From Robiginitalea sediminis (GTDB lineage: Bacteria; Bacteroidota; Bacteroidia; Flavobacteriales; Flavobacteriaceae): a stretch of 64,000 bases of DNA. Position 1 is the stretch's first letter. Each line of letters begins with the position of its first letter. A program made the position numbers and the translations under genes. Positions 16,551 through 26,273 of this stretch are shown here, in pieces. A model generated the notes under the pieces. The model saw only the letters and a program-made list of their open reading frames with translations, was not told the DNA's origin and made no database searches. The stretch spans positions 1,105,332 through 1,169,331 of the forward strand of contig NZ_NGNR01000001.1 in NCBI RefSeq assembly GCF_002198115.1. Reading direction: 5' to 3'.

Positions 16551-16580
16551 CAAATGTACGATTAATAAGTTGAATTACAA
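16551..16580 (-). promoter_or_regulatory. Promoter of rplM-rpsI
   Basis: On the minus strand, TTG (16580-16578) and TACATTTG (16558-16551) are separated by 19 bp, matching the Bacteroidota -33/-7 pattern TTG-N17-23-TAnnTTTG. The rplM start codon is 49 bp downstream of the -7 box. Confidence 0.65.
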
Positions 16581-16724
16581 ATGCCTGCCGGGCAATATTT
16601 TTCATGCCAAAATGAAAATAATAGGGGATGCCCGGAAATTTGTTAAAGGTTTGTGAAAATAGGGTTAGGAGTGTCACAGCAGTGCATCCCCCGGGTCTTT
16701 ACAGGTACATCAATCTGCCTACAG

Positions 16725-19415
16725 ATGAACAAACTACCCTTGTGGGGACTGCTGTTGTCCCTCACAGTGGCCTTGCATGCCCAGGACGCGGCCGAGTATA
16801 CCCCGGAAGTGGTTCCGACGGAAGAGGCCACCGAGGTTGTGGCCCGGAGGGTCTACACCACCCATTCGGTTCCCCCCCAAACCGCTCCTGCCATAGACGG
16901 GATCCTTACCGATTTGGCCTGGGAGCAGGTGGAGTGGGCCGGGGATTTTATCGAGCAACGGCCGGATGAAAATACCCCTCCGGCCCAGCAGACCCGTTTT
17001 AAGATCCTCTACGATTCCAAGAACCTCTACGTGGGGATCCGGGCCTTCGATACCGAACCCGAAAAGATTGTCCGGCGGCTCTCCCGCCGCGATGGTTTCG
17101 ACGGGGACTGGGTGGGTATATTCATAGACAGCTATAATGACAAGCGCACTGCCTTTGGGTTTATCGTTTCGGCAGCGGGTGTAAAGGGCGATGTTTTCGA
17201 ATCCAATAACGGCAATGACGAGGATGAAACCTGGAACCCTATCTGGTATGTCAAGACCCAAACCGATTCCGAGGGGTGGACTGCTGAAATGCGCATCCCC
17301 CTGAGCCAGCTAAAGTTTGGAGATGCCCTTGAGCAAACCTGGGGCCTGCAAGTTATGCGGCGGTTTTTCCGGGAGGAGGAGCGCTCGGTCTGGCAGCGCC
17401 TGCCGGTGGACACCCCGGGTTTTGTAAGCGAATTCGGGGAGCTCCAGGGCCTTCGGGAACTAGAGTCCCAGAACCAGTTGGAAATCCAGCCCTATACCGT
17501 GGCGCGCAGCAGGAGTTTTGAGGCGGAGCAGGGGAACCCCTTCGAGGATGGTACGGAAACCACCCTTACCGCCGGGTTGGATGCCAAGATTGGGATCACC
17601 AACGACCTGACGCTCGATTTAACCATCAACCCGGATTTCGGTCAGGTGGAAGCAGACCCCTCTGCCATCGCCCTGGATGGTTTCCAGATATTCTTCCGGG
17701 AGCAGCGCCCATTTTTCATCGAGAACAAAAACATCTTCAATTATCCGGTTTCCGAATCCATAGCCGGGGACACCTTCGGGTCCGACAATGTCTTTTACAG
17801 CCGCCGGATAGGGCGCAACCCACAGGGGTTTCCCGATACGGCCGAAGGGGAGTTTGTAGACCAGCCCTCCACAACCCCCATCCTGGGGGCGGCCAAATTC
17901 AGCGGAAAGACGCGCAGCGGATGGTCCCTTGGCCTTCTGGAAAGTGTAACGGCCCGCAGGTGGGCTACCATCGATGCCCAGGGAGACCGCAGGCGGGAAG
18001 TGGTGGAACCCCTTACCAACTACCTGGTGGGGCGCCTGCAGAAGGATTTTGACCAGGGGGATACCTATGTAGGGACCATCGTTACCGCCACCAACAGGGA
18101 AAGCCTGCCGGAATCCCTGGGCTGGCTGCACGAGGCGGCCTATTCCGGGGGAATCGATTTTAAGCACCAGTGGAACAACCGCGACTGGTATGTTGGGGGG
18201 AACCTGATCTGGAGCCATGTAGCTGGAAGCCCGGAGGCCATCACCCGGACCCAGGAATCCATAACCCACCTCTTTCAGCGTACCGGGGCCGGATACCTTG
18301 AGGTAGACCCTGAGCGGACTTCCCTTACGGGTACGGGGGGCAACCTGCAGATTGGGAAAGTGGGCAATGGGCACTGGCGTTTCGAAAGCGGGGCAACCTG
18401 GCGTTCCCCCGAGCTGGAACTCAACGACATCGGTTTCCAGCGCCAGGCAGACGATATCCGGCACTATACCTGGGTGGCCTACCAGAGCCTGAAACCGGAC
18501 AAGACCTTCCGCCGGGTAGGGATCAATTACAACCATTGGAGCGCCTGGGATTTTGGGGGGAACCACAACCTGCTCCAATTCAATGCCAACAGCTGGCAGA
18601 ACTGGGCCAACAACTGGTTTACCAACCTGGGCGTTACCGTACTCACTTCCCAGCATTCCAACTTCGCCTTACGGGGAGGTCCCCGGCTGCGGGTTTCCCC
18701 GGGGATTACCTTCTGGAACGGTGTCAATACAGACCGCCGCAAGAAAATCCGGTTTAATGTGTTCCACAACGGGAGGAAGGCATTCGACGATTCCTATCGC
18801 AGGTATTACGTGGAAGGCGGGTTCACCTACCAGCCCACCAATGCCCTGAGTATTTCCGCCAACCCCAGCTATACCTCCAATCGGGATAAGCTCCAGTTTA
18901 TTGACAACATCGAAACGGTTAATGGGATCCGGTACCTGAACGGGACCATAGACCAGCAGACCCTGGCCATGTCTGTCCGGTTGAATTATACCATCAACCC
19001 AAACCTGACCGTACAGTACTGGGGGCAGCCTTTTATCTCCAGGGGGAGGTATTCCGGCTTCAAACATGTGACGGACCCGCTGGCCGGGCGCTTCGAAGAC
19101 CGGGTGACGTCCTATGCGTCCAATCAGCTGGAATTCGCCGACGGGACCTACCAGGTAGATGAAAACGCCGACGGTACCCCGGAATTCAGTTTTGGCGACC
19201 CGGATTTTTCCTTTGTGCAATTCCGGTCCAATTTGGTCGTGCGGTGGGAGTACATCCCAGGTTCGGAACTCTACCTGGTCTGGTCGCAGGACCTGACCGC
19301 CTCGGGAGACCCCGGGAACAGCCTTCTGGGCAGCCTGGACGCCAACATCCTGGGGGGAGCCGCCCAGCCTGCCAACATTTTCCTGCTCAAGGCCACCTAC
19401 CGGTTTGCATTCTGA
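16725..19415 (+). CDS. DUF5916 outer-membrane protein with CBM9-like N-terminal domain
   Basis: An 896-residue secreted protein of a family frequent in Bacteroidota. The start at 16725 gives a signal peptide (MNKLPLWGLLLSLTVALHAQ); the in-frame ATG at 16653 would add a leader without sense. Residues about 45-225 resemble a family 9 carbohydrate-binding fold (APAIDGILTDLAWEQ, YDSKNLYVGIRAFD, WTAEMRIPLSQLKFG). The rest is the DUF5916 region, rich in alternating aromatic strands, and ends in a phenylalanine as outer-membrane barrels do (TYRFAF). Function is unknown; a role in glycan binding or surface attachment is only suggested by the N-terminal domain. Confidence 0.82.
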   Translation: MNKLPLWGLLLSLTVALHAQDAAEYTPEVVPTEEATEVVARRVYTTHSVPPQTAPAIDGILTDLAWEQVEWAGDFIEQRPDENTPPAQQTRFKILYDSKNLYVGIRAFDTEPEKIVRRLSRRDGFDGDWVGIFIDSYNDKRTAFGFIVSAAGVKGDVFESNNGNDEDETWNPIWYVKTQTDSEGWTAEMRIPLSQLKFGDALEQTWGLQVMRRFFREEERSVWQRLPVDTPGFVSEFGELQGLRELESQNQLEIQPYTVARSRSFEAEQGNPFEDGTETTLTAGLDAKIGITNDLTLDLTINPDFGQVEADPSAIALDGFQIFFREQRPFFIENKNIFNYPVSESIAGDTFGSDNVFYSRRIGRNPQGFPDTAEGEFVDQPSTTPILGAAKFSGKTRSGWSLGLLESVTARRWATIDAQGDRRREVVEPLTNYLVGRLQKDFDQGDTYVGTIVTATNRESLPESLGWLHEAAYSGGIDFKHQWNNRDWYVGGNLIWSHVAGSPEAITRTQESITHLFQRTGAGYLEVDPERTSLTGTGGNLQIGKVGNGHWRFESGATWRSPELELNDIGFQRQADDIRHYTWVAYQSLKPDKTFRRVGINYNHWSAWDFGGNHNLLQFNANSWQNWANNWFTNLGVTVLTSQHSNFALRGGPRLRVSPGITFWNGVNTDRRKKIRFNVFHNGRKAFDDSYRRYYVEGGFTYQPTNALSISANPSYTSNRDKLQFIDNIETVNGIRYLNGTIDQQTLAMSVRLNYTINPNLTVQYWGQPFISRGRYSGFKHVTDPLAGRFEDRVTSYASNQLEFADGTYQVDENADGTPEFSFGDPDFSFVQFRSNLVVRWEYIPGSELYLVWSQDLTASGDPGNSLLGSLDANILGGAAQPANIFLLKATYRFAF

Positions 19416-19470
19416 TGCCACCCGCCAAAATAAACAGCGCCCAAAAACGTTATTAGGGGAAACCTTTGTT

Positions 19471-19962
19471 ATGAAAATGCGCCCCATTGCCCTCCTCCTC
19501 TCTTTAGGCCTGTTGTGGTCCTGTTCCAACGACAGCGGAAGTTCCGACCCGGTTTCTATAGAAGGCACCTGGGATGCCGTGGAGTTGCAACTGGATGAAA
19601 ACACCGCCACCGAAGACGAACTCCTGGCCAGCGATTTCCTCAATATCCTCACGGCCAAGGATTGCTATATCCTGAATGTAACCTTTGGGACGGACGGGAC
19701 GGCTACGGCCCAGAATTCCTTCGATTTCCTGGATTTAAGCGGGGTATCCCAGGGGAACTTCGACATCCCCTGCCCCAGCCAGTTCGTTTCAGAAAGCGGT
19801 CCGTATACCTATGAAAACGGGGTCCTTACCTTTACAGATCCCGATGGGGTTACCTCCTCGGTAAATGCAACCATTTCGGGCAAGACCCTCCGGATGGATC
19901 TGGATGGTTCGGTATTCGACGACGTGGTCAGTACCGGCCAGCTTATTTTCCGCAAGCGCTAG
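19471..19962 (+). CDS. Lipocalin-like small lipoprotein
   Basis: A 164-residue lipoprotein: signal peptide with lipobox LLWSC, then an acidic spacer and a domain beginning IEGTWDAVELQ and containing VTFGTDGTATAQNSF and YTYENGVLTFTD. This order (GTW, ... F..DGT..., Y...G..L) is typical of the lipocalin-like domains of Bacteroidota lipoproteins. The ATG at 19471 is the first with a proper signal peptide. It lies 55 bp after the DUF5916 gene and converges on polA with only 3 bp between stop codons and no terminator. The ligand is unknown. Confidence 0.75.
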   Translation: MKMRPIALLLSLGLLWSCSNDSGSSDPVSIEGTWDAVELQLDENTATEDELLASDFLNILTAKDCYILNVTFGTDGTATAQNSFDFLDLSGVSQGNFDIPCPSQFVSESGPYTYENGVLTFTDPDGVTSSVNATISGKTLRMDLDGSVFDDVVSTGQLIFRKR

Positions 19963-19965
19963 CGT

Positions 19966-22797
19966 TTAGTGCGCTTCCAGCCAGTTGTCGCCTACCCCGA
20001 TGTCTACCACCAGGGGTACCGCCAGGCTATAGGCGTTTTCCATTTCCGATTTGATCATGGCGCTCACCTGGTCCATCTCCGGGGTATAGACGTCAAAGAC
20101 CAATTCGTCGTGTACCTGCAGAAGCATTTTGGTTTTGAACCCTCCCGCTTCTAATTTCTGGTATATCCGAATCATGGCGATCTTGATGATATCCGCCGCG
20201 CTGCCCTGAATCGGGGCATTCACCGCGTTTCGCTCGGCCGCTCCCCGTACTACCGCATTGCCCGCATTGATATCCTTCAGGTAGCGCCTGCGCCCAAGCA
20301 CGGTTTGCACATAGCCGTTCTCCCGTGCGAAATCAACCTGTTCGCTGATGTAGTTGCGCAGGCGCGGATAGGTTTGGTAATAGGTGTCTATCAGGTCTTT
20401 GGCCTCGGACCGGCTCAGGGTGGTCTGGTTGCTGAGCCCGAAGGCGGAGACCCCGTAAATGATCCCGAAGTTGACCGTTTTGGCCTGGGAACGCTGCTCG
20501 CGGGTGACCTCCTCCAGCGGGACCTTGAATACCCGTGCAGCCGTGGCGGCGTGGATATCCTCCCCCCGTTTGAACGATTCGATCATATTCTCCTCCTCGC
20601 TGAGCGCCGCGATAATACGTAGCTCTATCTGGGAGTAATCCGCTGCCAGCAATCGGTACTCCTCCGAGCGGGGGATGAAGGCTTTCCGGACCTGCCGCCC
20701 CCTTTCGGTGCGGATTGGGATGTTCTGCAGGTTGGGGTTATTGCTGCTGAGCCGTCCGGTGGCGGCCACGGTTTGCATGTAATCCGTATGCACCCGGCCG
20801 GTACTGGGTGCCACCTGCTCCGGCAGGGCATCCACATAGGTGCTTTTGAGTTTGGTGAGCCCCCGGTAGTCCAATACCATTTGGATGATCTCGTGGTCCT
20901 TGGCCAGGTCCGAGAGCACCTCCTCGGCAGTAGAATACTGCCCGGTACGGGTTTTCTTGGGCTTGTCCACCAGTTTCATCTTGTCGAAGAGGATTTCCCC
21001 CAGCTGTTTGGGCGAGCCGATGTTGAAGGTCTCCCCGGCCGCTTCATAAATGCGGGATTCCAGGCTGGCGATATCGCTTTCCAGGTCTCCGGCCAGCCCT
21101 TCCAGGAATCCGGTATCGAGGTTGATCCCCTCCAGTTCCATGGCGGCCAGGACCCGAAGCAGCGGGATCTCGATGTCATGAAAGAGTTTCTCCGTACCGG
21201 CAGCCTGCAGTTCCGGCTCGAAGAGGGTTGCCAGCTGCAGGGTAATGTCGGCATCCTCTACCGCATATTCGGTTTGCTCCTCCAGGGGCACCTCCCGCAT
21301 GCTGAGCTGGTTTTTCCCTTTTTTGCCGATCAGGTCGCTGATGGGGACAGGGGTATAGTTCAGATAGGTCTCCGCCAGGACATCCATATTGTGTCGCATA
21401 TCCGGGTTGATGAGGTAGTGCGCCAGCATGGTGTCGAAAAGCGGCCCTTTCACCCCAATGCCGTAGGTGCTCAGGACCTTGATATCGTATTTCAGGTTCT
21501 GGCCCACCTTTTCGATGCCTTCCGCTTCAAAGAAAGGCCGCAGTTGGTCCAGCAGGGCTACGGCCTCCTCCCGCTCCTCCGGGAAGGGGATGTAATAGCC
21601 CTTGTGCGGTTCCCAACTGAAGGCAATCCCCACCAGTTCCGCCTTCAAGGGGTCCAGGGAAGTGGTTTCCGTGTCGAAACACACCCGGGGCTGGCCCATG
21701 AGGTTTTTCAGAAAAAGTTTCAGGGCCATCCCACCCGCAACGCTCTGGTAGTGGTGGTCTACCTCTTTAATGGTCTTACGGCCCGAATATTCTGTTACGG
21801 CTTCAGCTCCGGAGGCCTCCTCCCCGAAAAGGGAGAATTGCCCGCTGCCTGCAGGGCGGTCGAGGTTACGTGCGGTTTCCGTACTGCTCACGGGGGTGTC
21901 TTCCGCGGCTTCGCCGGAAAAGAGTTTGAGGAACTGCTCCTTCAGGCGCCGGAATTCCAGTTCCTCGAAAAGCTCCTGAACCTTCTGGCTGTCCGGGACG
22001 CTCATTTCGAAATCCTTTTCGTCGAAGAAGACATCGCAGTCGATGCAGATGGTGGCCAGTTTTTTAGACAACTTGCCCAATTCTGCATGCTCAATGATCC
22101 GTTCCTTCATCTTGCCCTTCAGCTGGTCGGTATTCTCCAATAAGCCCTCCAGGGAGCCGAACTGTTCGATGAATTTTTTGGCGGTTTTATCGCCCACCCC
22201 CGGAAAGCCGGGAATGTTGTCGCTGCTGTCTCCCATCATGCCCAGGTAGTCGATGACCTGTTCCGGGCGTTCCACCCCAAAGCGTTTCTGCACCTCCGGG
22301 ATGCCCCAGATCTCAATCCCGTTCCCCATGCGCGAGGGGCGGTACATAAAGGTGTTCTCGGTCACCAGTTGCCCGAAGTCCTTATCCGGGGTTACCATAA
22401 AGACCTGGTACCCCTGGGTCTCGGCCTGCCGTGCCAGGGTGCCGATTATATCGTCTGCTTCCAGGCCCGATTTTTCGATGACGGGGATGTGCATGGCCTG
22501 CAGGATCTGCTGGATCCAGGGGACGGCTACCCGGATGGCATCGGGGGTCTCGTCCCGGTTGGCTTTGTATTCGGGGAACAGTTCGGTGCGTTCGGCGCTG
22601 CCGTCCTTGTCGAAACACACGGCCAGGTGGTCTGGTTTTTCCCTGCGGATCACGTCGAAGAGGGAATTCATAAAGCCCATGATGGCCGAGGTATCCATCC
22701 CCTTGGAGTTGATGCGCGGGTTTTTGATCAGGGCGTAGTACCCACGGAAAATAAGGGCATAGGCGTCCAGCAGGAACAGCCGTTTCTTTTCAGACAT
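19966..22797 (-). CDS. polA: DNA polymerase I
   Basis: Repair and Okazaki-fragment polymerase of 943 residues with all three activities visible. Residues 1-290 are the 5'-3' exonuclease (LLDAYALIFRGYYAL, GDSSDNIPGFPGVGDKTA). About 340-540 is the 3'-5' proofreading domain with its acidic motif intact (CFDTETTSLDP). About 570-943 is the polymerase, with motif A (AADYSQIELRIIAAL), the O-helix motif B (RSQAKTVNFGIIYG) and motif C (LLQVHDELVFDV). Many bacterial PolA proteins have lost the proofreading residues; this one appears to keep them. It is monocistronic as far as can be seen. Confidence 0.97.
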   Translation of the reverse strand: MSEKKRLFLLDAYALIFRGYYALIKNPRINSKGMDTSAIMGFMNSLFDVIRREKPDHLAVCFDKDGSAERTELFPEYKANRDETPDAIRVAVPWIQQILQAMHIPVIEKSGLEADDIIGTLARQAETQGYQVFMVTPDKDFGQLVTENTFMYRPSRMGNGIEIWGIPEVQKRFGVERPEQVIDYLGMMGDSSDNIPGFPGVGDKTAKKFIEQFGSLEGLLENTDQLKGKMKERIIEHAELGKLSKKLATICIDCDVFFDEKDFEMSVPDSQKVQELFEELEFRRLKEQFLKLFSGEAAEDTPVSSTETARNLDRPAGSGQFSLFGEEASGAEAVTEYSGRKTIKEVDHHYQSVAGGMALKLFLKNLMGQPRVCFDTETTSLDPLKAELVGIAFSWEPHKGYYIPFPEEREEAVALLDQLRPFFEAEGIEKVGQNLKYDIKVLSTYGIGVKGPLFDTMLAHYLINPDMRHNMDVLAETYLNYTPVPISDLIGKKGKNQLSMREVPLEEQTEYAVEDADITLQLATLFEPELQAAGTEKLFHDIEIPLLRVLAAMELEGINLDTGFLEGLAGDLESDIASLESRIYEAAGETFNIGSPKQLGEILFDKMKLVDKPKKTRTGQYSTAEEVLSDLAKDHEIIQMVLDYRGLTKLKSTYVDALPEQVAPSTGRVHTDYMQTVAATGRLSSNNPNLQNIPIRTERGRQVRKAFIPRSEEYRLLAADYSQIELRIIAALSEEENMIESFKRGEDIHAATAARVFKVPLEEVTREQRSQAKTVNFGIIYGVSAFGLSNQTTLSRSEAKDLIDTYYQTYPRLRNYISEQVDFARENGYVQTVLGRRRYLKDINAGNAVVRGAAERNAVNAPIQGSAADIIKIAMIRIYQKLEAGGFKTKMLLQVHDELVFDVYTPEMDQVSAMIKSEMENAYSLAVPLVVDIGVGDNWLEAH

Positions 22798-22836
22798 AGG
22801 AAGATGCTTTGGCGGTTGGTAAAGCTACTGAATTTA

Positions 22837-23820
22837 TCAGGATTTCAGGGCGCTCTCCGAGGGGATGTTCCGGTGGCCCTTCCCATCGAAGCGCCTGTAG
22901 CTAAAGCCCGGGTGGATGCAATAGGCCCCGGTTTCCCCGGCTTTGTTTATGGCCAGGAATCCAATCTGGAAGTCGCGGCGGCCCTTGTTCTTCTCCATAA
23001 TGCGCCTAACCCCTTCCTCGCAGGCCTCCTGGGGGGTGCGCCCCTGCCGCATGAGTTCTACGATAAGGAAGCTGCCTACAGTCCGGACTACTTCCTCGCC
23101 CATACCCGTTGCCGTGGCGCCGCCCACCGCGTTGTCCAGGTAGAGACCTGCCCCGATGACGGGAGAGTCGCCTACCCGCCCCTGCATTTTATAGGCCAAC
23201 CCGCTGGTGGTACAAGCCCCTGCGATATTGCCGTTGACGTCCAGGGCGAGCATGCCGATGGTATCGTGGTTTTCAATATTGATGACCGGCTTATACTGCG
23301 CTTCCACTTTCCATTGTTCCCATTCGGCCCGGGAGGCATCCGTGAGCAGGTCCTGGGTTTCGAAGCCCTGTTCTGCAGCAAAACGGGCAGCTCCTTCGCC
23401 CACCAGGATCACGTGCGGGGTTTCCTCCATCACTTTCCGGGCCACGGAAATAGGGTGGACATACCCTTCCAGGGCCATGACGGACCCGCAATTCCCTTCC
23501 GGATCCATAATACAGGCGTCGAGGGTAACCCGGCCGTCACGGTCCGGACGGCCGCCGTAGCCCACGGTCTGGTTCCCGGGGTCGGCTTCCTCCACCCGTA
23601 CACCTGCTTCCACCGCGTCCAATGCGCTCCCCCCGGTGCTGAGGACGCCCCATGCCTTTTCGGTGGCATTCCCAAAATCCCAGGTGCAGACTACCACGGG
23701 GCCCGGGGAGGTTGTCACGGGGTTGGCGGCAGGGGCTTCCGAGCAGGAAACCAGGGCCGGGGCACTCAGGATGCCGGCCGTTCCAATGGAGGAATTTTTC
23801 AGGAATTTTCTTCTGTGCAT
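22837..23820 (-). CDS. Glycosylasparaginase / isoaspartyl peptidase family, Tat-exported
   Basis: Ntn-hydrolase of 327 residues that should cleave itself and then use the new N-terminal threonine as nucleophile. The predicted site is Thr187 in NHDTIGMLALD, the family signature; the partner segment GRPDRDGRVTLDAC is also present. The N-terminus has twin arginines (MHRRKFLKNSSIG) followed by a hydrophobic stretch and a Cys at 26 in a lipobox-like context, so export by Tat and possibly lipidation are expected. Best match in kind is N4-(beta-N-acetylglucosaminyl)-L-asparaginase, which splits the sugar-asparagine link of N-glycans. It is divergent from cutC, 41 bp apart. Confidence 0.88.
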   Translation of the reverse strand: MHRRKFLKNSSIGTAGILSAPALVSCSEAPAANPVTTSPGPVVVCTWDFGNATEKAWGVLSTGGSALDAVEAGVRVEEADPGNQTVGYGGRPDRDGRVTLDACIMDPEGNCGSVMALEGYVHPISVARKVMEETPHVILVGEGAARFAAEQGFETQDLLTDASRAEWEQWKVEAQYKPVINIENHDTIGMLALDVNGNIAGACTTSGLAYKMQGRVGDSPVIGAGLYLDNAVGGATATGMGEEVVRTVGSFLIVELMRQGRTPQEACEEGVRRIMEKNKGRRDFQIGFLAINKAGETGAYCIHPGFSYRRFDGKGHRNIPSESALKS

Positions 23821-23861
23821 GGTGGGAAGGGTTTAAATTCGGATTTTAAAGATACATAAAT

Positions 23862-24587
23862 ATGAAAGTAGAAGTCTGCGCCAATTCCCTGGCTTCGGCC
23901 CTGGCTGCACAGCAAGGGGGGGCGGACCGGATTGAGCTCTGTTCGGAACTTTCCGTTGGGGGCGTTACGCCTTCGGCCGGTCTGCTCCGGGAGGTGCGCA
24001 GGCAAGTGGAGTTGCCGGTGCATGTGCTCATCCGCCCGCGCAGCGGGGATTTCTGCTATTCCGAGGAGGATTTTCAAATCATACTCAACGATATCGCCCT
24101 CTGTGTGGAATGGGGTTTTGAAGGCATCGTGTGCGGTTGCCTCCTCCCGGACGGGCGTATGGATGCAGATCGTACGGCCCGCTTGCGGGACGTCATTCCC
24201 GGGCACTTCACGTTCCACCGTGCCTTCGACCAGTGCCCGGAGCCCGAGGCGGCGGCGGCCCTCCTGGACCGCCTGGGGGTCGATACCCTGCTGAGCAGCG
24301 GCCAGGCCGCAAACGCAATGGAAGGCCTCCCCATGCTGGAACAACTCCAGGGTAGTGTAAAGCGCCTCCAGCTGATGCCTGGTGGCGGGGTAGGCCCGTC
24401 TAACGTCTTGAAGTTTGCCCATTCCGGGTTTGGGGCAGTCCACCTGTCGGCTACTTCCGGGTTTACGGCCCGGGATGCGGTTTACGGCCCGCCCATGAAT
24501 ACCCCCGGGATGCTCACCGAAGGGCCTCCCCCTATTTCCGATGCCGCCCTGGTGCGCCGGGTGGTAAAGGCCCTCGATTCTGCATAG
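23862..24587 (+). CDS. cutC: CutC family protein
   Basis: A 241-residue TIM-barrel protein. It starts MKVEVCANSLASALAAQQGGADRIELCSELSVGG, the conserved CutC opening, and continues with HVLIRPRSGDFCYS, FHRAFDQCPEP and LMPGGGVGPSN. The family was named for copper homeostasis, but a direct copper role has been questioned, and its frequent pairing with glycan-degradation genes suggests another job. Here it is divergent from a glycosylasparaginase with a shared 41-bp intergenic region, which fits N-glycan use. The actual reaction is unknown. Confidence 0.92.
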   Translation: MKVEVCANSLASALAAQQGGADRIELCSELSVGGVTPSAGLLREVRRQVELPVHVLIRPRSGDFCYSEEDFQIILNDIALCVEWGFEGIVCGCLLPDGRMDADRTARLRDVIPGHFTFHRAFDQCPEPEAAAALLDRLGVDTLLSSGQAANAMEGLPMLEQLQGSVKRLQLMPGGGVGPSNVLKFAHSGFGAVHLSATSGFTARDAVYGPPMNTPGMLTEGPPPISDAALVRRVVKALDSA

Positions 24588-24640
24588 GACCTGGTCCGGG
24601 CTTGGCCGAAAAAGGGATATATTTGTAAAAACGCCCCGCT

Positions 24641-25870
24641 ATGCTCAGGTGGATCATCTTTGTAGCCCTTTACCTGGCCATGTGCCTCTATACCTTACAG
24701 GCCTTGCGTTCGGGTACCCGGTTCCCGTGGGTCTACTACCTCTACCTGGCGGTTTCCCTGCTGGTCCTGGGGAATTTCATCTGGCAGTTTACCGTGGGGG
24801 ACGATCCCGGCCGGGTCCTGAGCCGGCCCAAGAGCTATGCCTTTGGGTTCCTCCTGGCCGTCCTCACCTTTAACCTCATTACGATTTTCTTCCTTTTTTC
24901 CGAGGACCTCTTCCGCCTTGTGGTAGCAGCCTACGACAAACTTTCCGGCAAGTCCCACACCTTCAGCCTCCCGGGCAGAAGGCGGTTCCTGAGCCTGATG
25001 GCCCTGGGGATAGCCTCCCTGCCTTTCGGGGCTTTGCTCTACGGGATGTACCGGGGGAAGTACAACTACAAGGTATTGCGCTACCAACTGGAATTCAAGG
25101 ACCTTCCGGAGGCCTTCCACAATTATACGATCACCCAGATATCGGATATCCACAGCGGGAGTTTCGACAACCGGGCCAAGATCGAATACGGGGTGGAGCT
25201 GATCAACCGGCAGAAGAGCAACGCGATTTTTTTCACGGGTGATATGGTCAACAACAAGGCCAGCGAGATGGAACCGTGGACGGCCTTGTTTTCCAGGCTC
25301 GAAGCCCCGGACGGGAAATACTCCATCCTGGGTAACCACGACTACGGCGATTACATCCCCTGGGACACAGAGGAGGAAAAGGCGGAGAATCTGGAGCGAC
25401 TGAAAACTATGCAGCGGGAAATGGGTTTTGACCTGCTGCTCAACGAACACCGCTACCTGGAGCGGGAAGGGGCGCGGATCGCCCTGATAGGGGTCGAAAA
25501 CTGGGGTCGGGGCGGCTTTAAAAAGGCTGGTGACCTGCAGGCGGCCACCCAGGGGATCGACCCTTCGGATTTCAAGATTCTATTGAGCCACGACCCCTCG
25601 CACTGGGAGGACAAGGTGATTCCCGATGCCCTGCACTACCACCTCACCTTAAGCGGGCATACTCATGGGATGCAATTCGGTATCGAGATCCCCGGCTGGG
25701 TAAAGTGGAGCCCTGTCAAATGGCGTTACAAATACTGGGCGGGCATCTACGAGGAGCTCGGGCAGTTCATCAATGTGAACCGCGGGTTCGGATTCCTCGG
25801 GTACCCCGGCCGCGTGGGTATCTGGCCGGAAATCACCGTGATAACCCTCCGCAAAACGGGTTTAACTTGA
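24641..25870 (+). CDS. Membrane-anchored metallophosphoesterase (YkuE-like)
   Basis: A 409-residue protein with four N-terminal membrane helices (about 1-20, 28-48, 63-87, 109-131) and a calcineurin-like phosphoesterase domain from about 160 on. The two-metal motifs are intact: ISDIHSG, FTGDMVNN, LGNHDYGDY and GHTHGMQFG. YkuE-type enzymes with this GHTHGG/Q-like ending act at the membrane surface, often on phospholipid or lipid A precursors; the substrate here is unknown. TATATTTG at 24618-24625 is a -7 promoter match 15 bp before the start codon. Confidence 0.88.
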   Translation: MLRWIIFVALYLAMCLYTLQALRSGTRFPWVYYLYLAVSLLVLGNFIWQFTVGDDPGRVLSRPKSYAFGFLLAVLTFNLITIFFLFSEDLFRLVVAAYDKLSGKSHTFSLPGRRRFLSLMALGIASLPFGALLYGMYRGKYNYKVLRYQLEFKDLPEAFHNYTITQISDIHSGSFDNRAKIEYGVELINRQKSNAIFFTGDMVNNKASEMEPWTALFSRLEAPDGKYSILGNHDYGDYIPWDTEEEKAENLERLKTMQREMGFDLLLNEHRYLEREGARIALIGVENWGRGGFKKAGDLQAATQGIDPSDFKILLSHDPSHWEDKVIPDALHYHLTLSGHTHGMQFGIEIPGWVKWSPVKWRYKYWAGIYEELGQFINVNRGFGFLGYPGRVGIWPEITVITLRKTGLT

Positions 25871-25961
25871 ATTTAACGCCCGGACCCCCTCAAATACAGG
25901 AGGTTTCGGAATCGATTTAACATTTTTTCTTACTTTTGGATGGTAAATCAACGCCTGCTTT

Positions 25962-26258
25962 ATGTCCAAATTCGGTGAACTCATCGATCAGAATGTACCG
26001 GTCCTCCTGGACTTTTATGCGGAGTGGAACGACCAATCCACGGCCATGCATCCGGTACTGCGCGACGTTGCCGCTGCACTTGGCGACAAGGGAAAGGTTA
26101 TTAAAATCGATGTAGACAAGAACAAGGAACTTTCCCAGGCCTTGCGCATCAAAGGCCTTCCCACCCTGATGATCTACAAGAAAGGGGAAATGGTATGGCG
26201 CCAGAGCGGCGAGCAGGATGCCAATACCCTGATCGGCATCCTCAACGAATACCTGTAA
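25962..26258 (+). CDS. Thioredoxin-fold protein lacking the CxxC active site
   Basis: A 98-residue, single-domain thioredoxin fold without signal peptide. The sequence around the active site reads DFYAEWNDQSTAMHP: Trp22 is kept, but the two cysteines of WCGPC are replaced by Asn23 and Ser26. The cis-proline loop (IKGLPTLMIYKKG, Pro67) and IDVDKNKEL segment are intact. It therefore cannot act as a dithiol oxidoreductase and more likely binds a partner, as other redox-dead thioredoxin folds do. TACTTTTG at 25931-25938 is a -7 promoter match. It converges on the DUF2723 gene 15 bp away. Confidence 0.9.
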   Translation: MSKFGELIDQNVPVLLDFYAEWNDQSTAMHPVLRDVAAALGDKGKVIKIDVDKNKELSQALRIKGLPTLMIYKKGEMVWRQSGEQDANTLIGILNEYL

Positions 26259-26273
26259 AAACGTTTCGGACTT

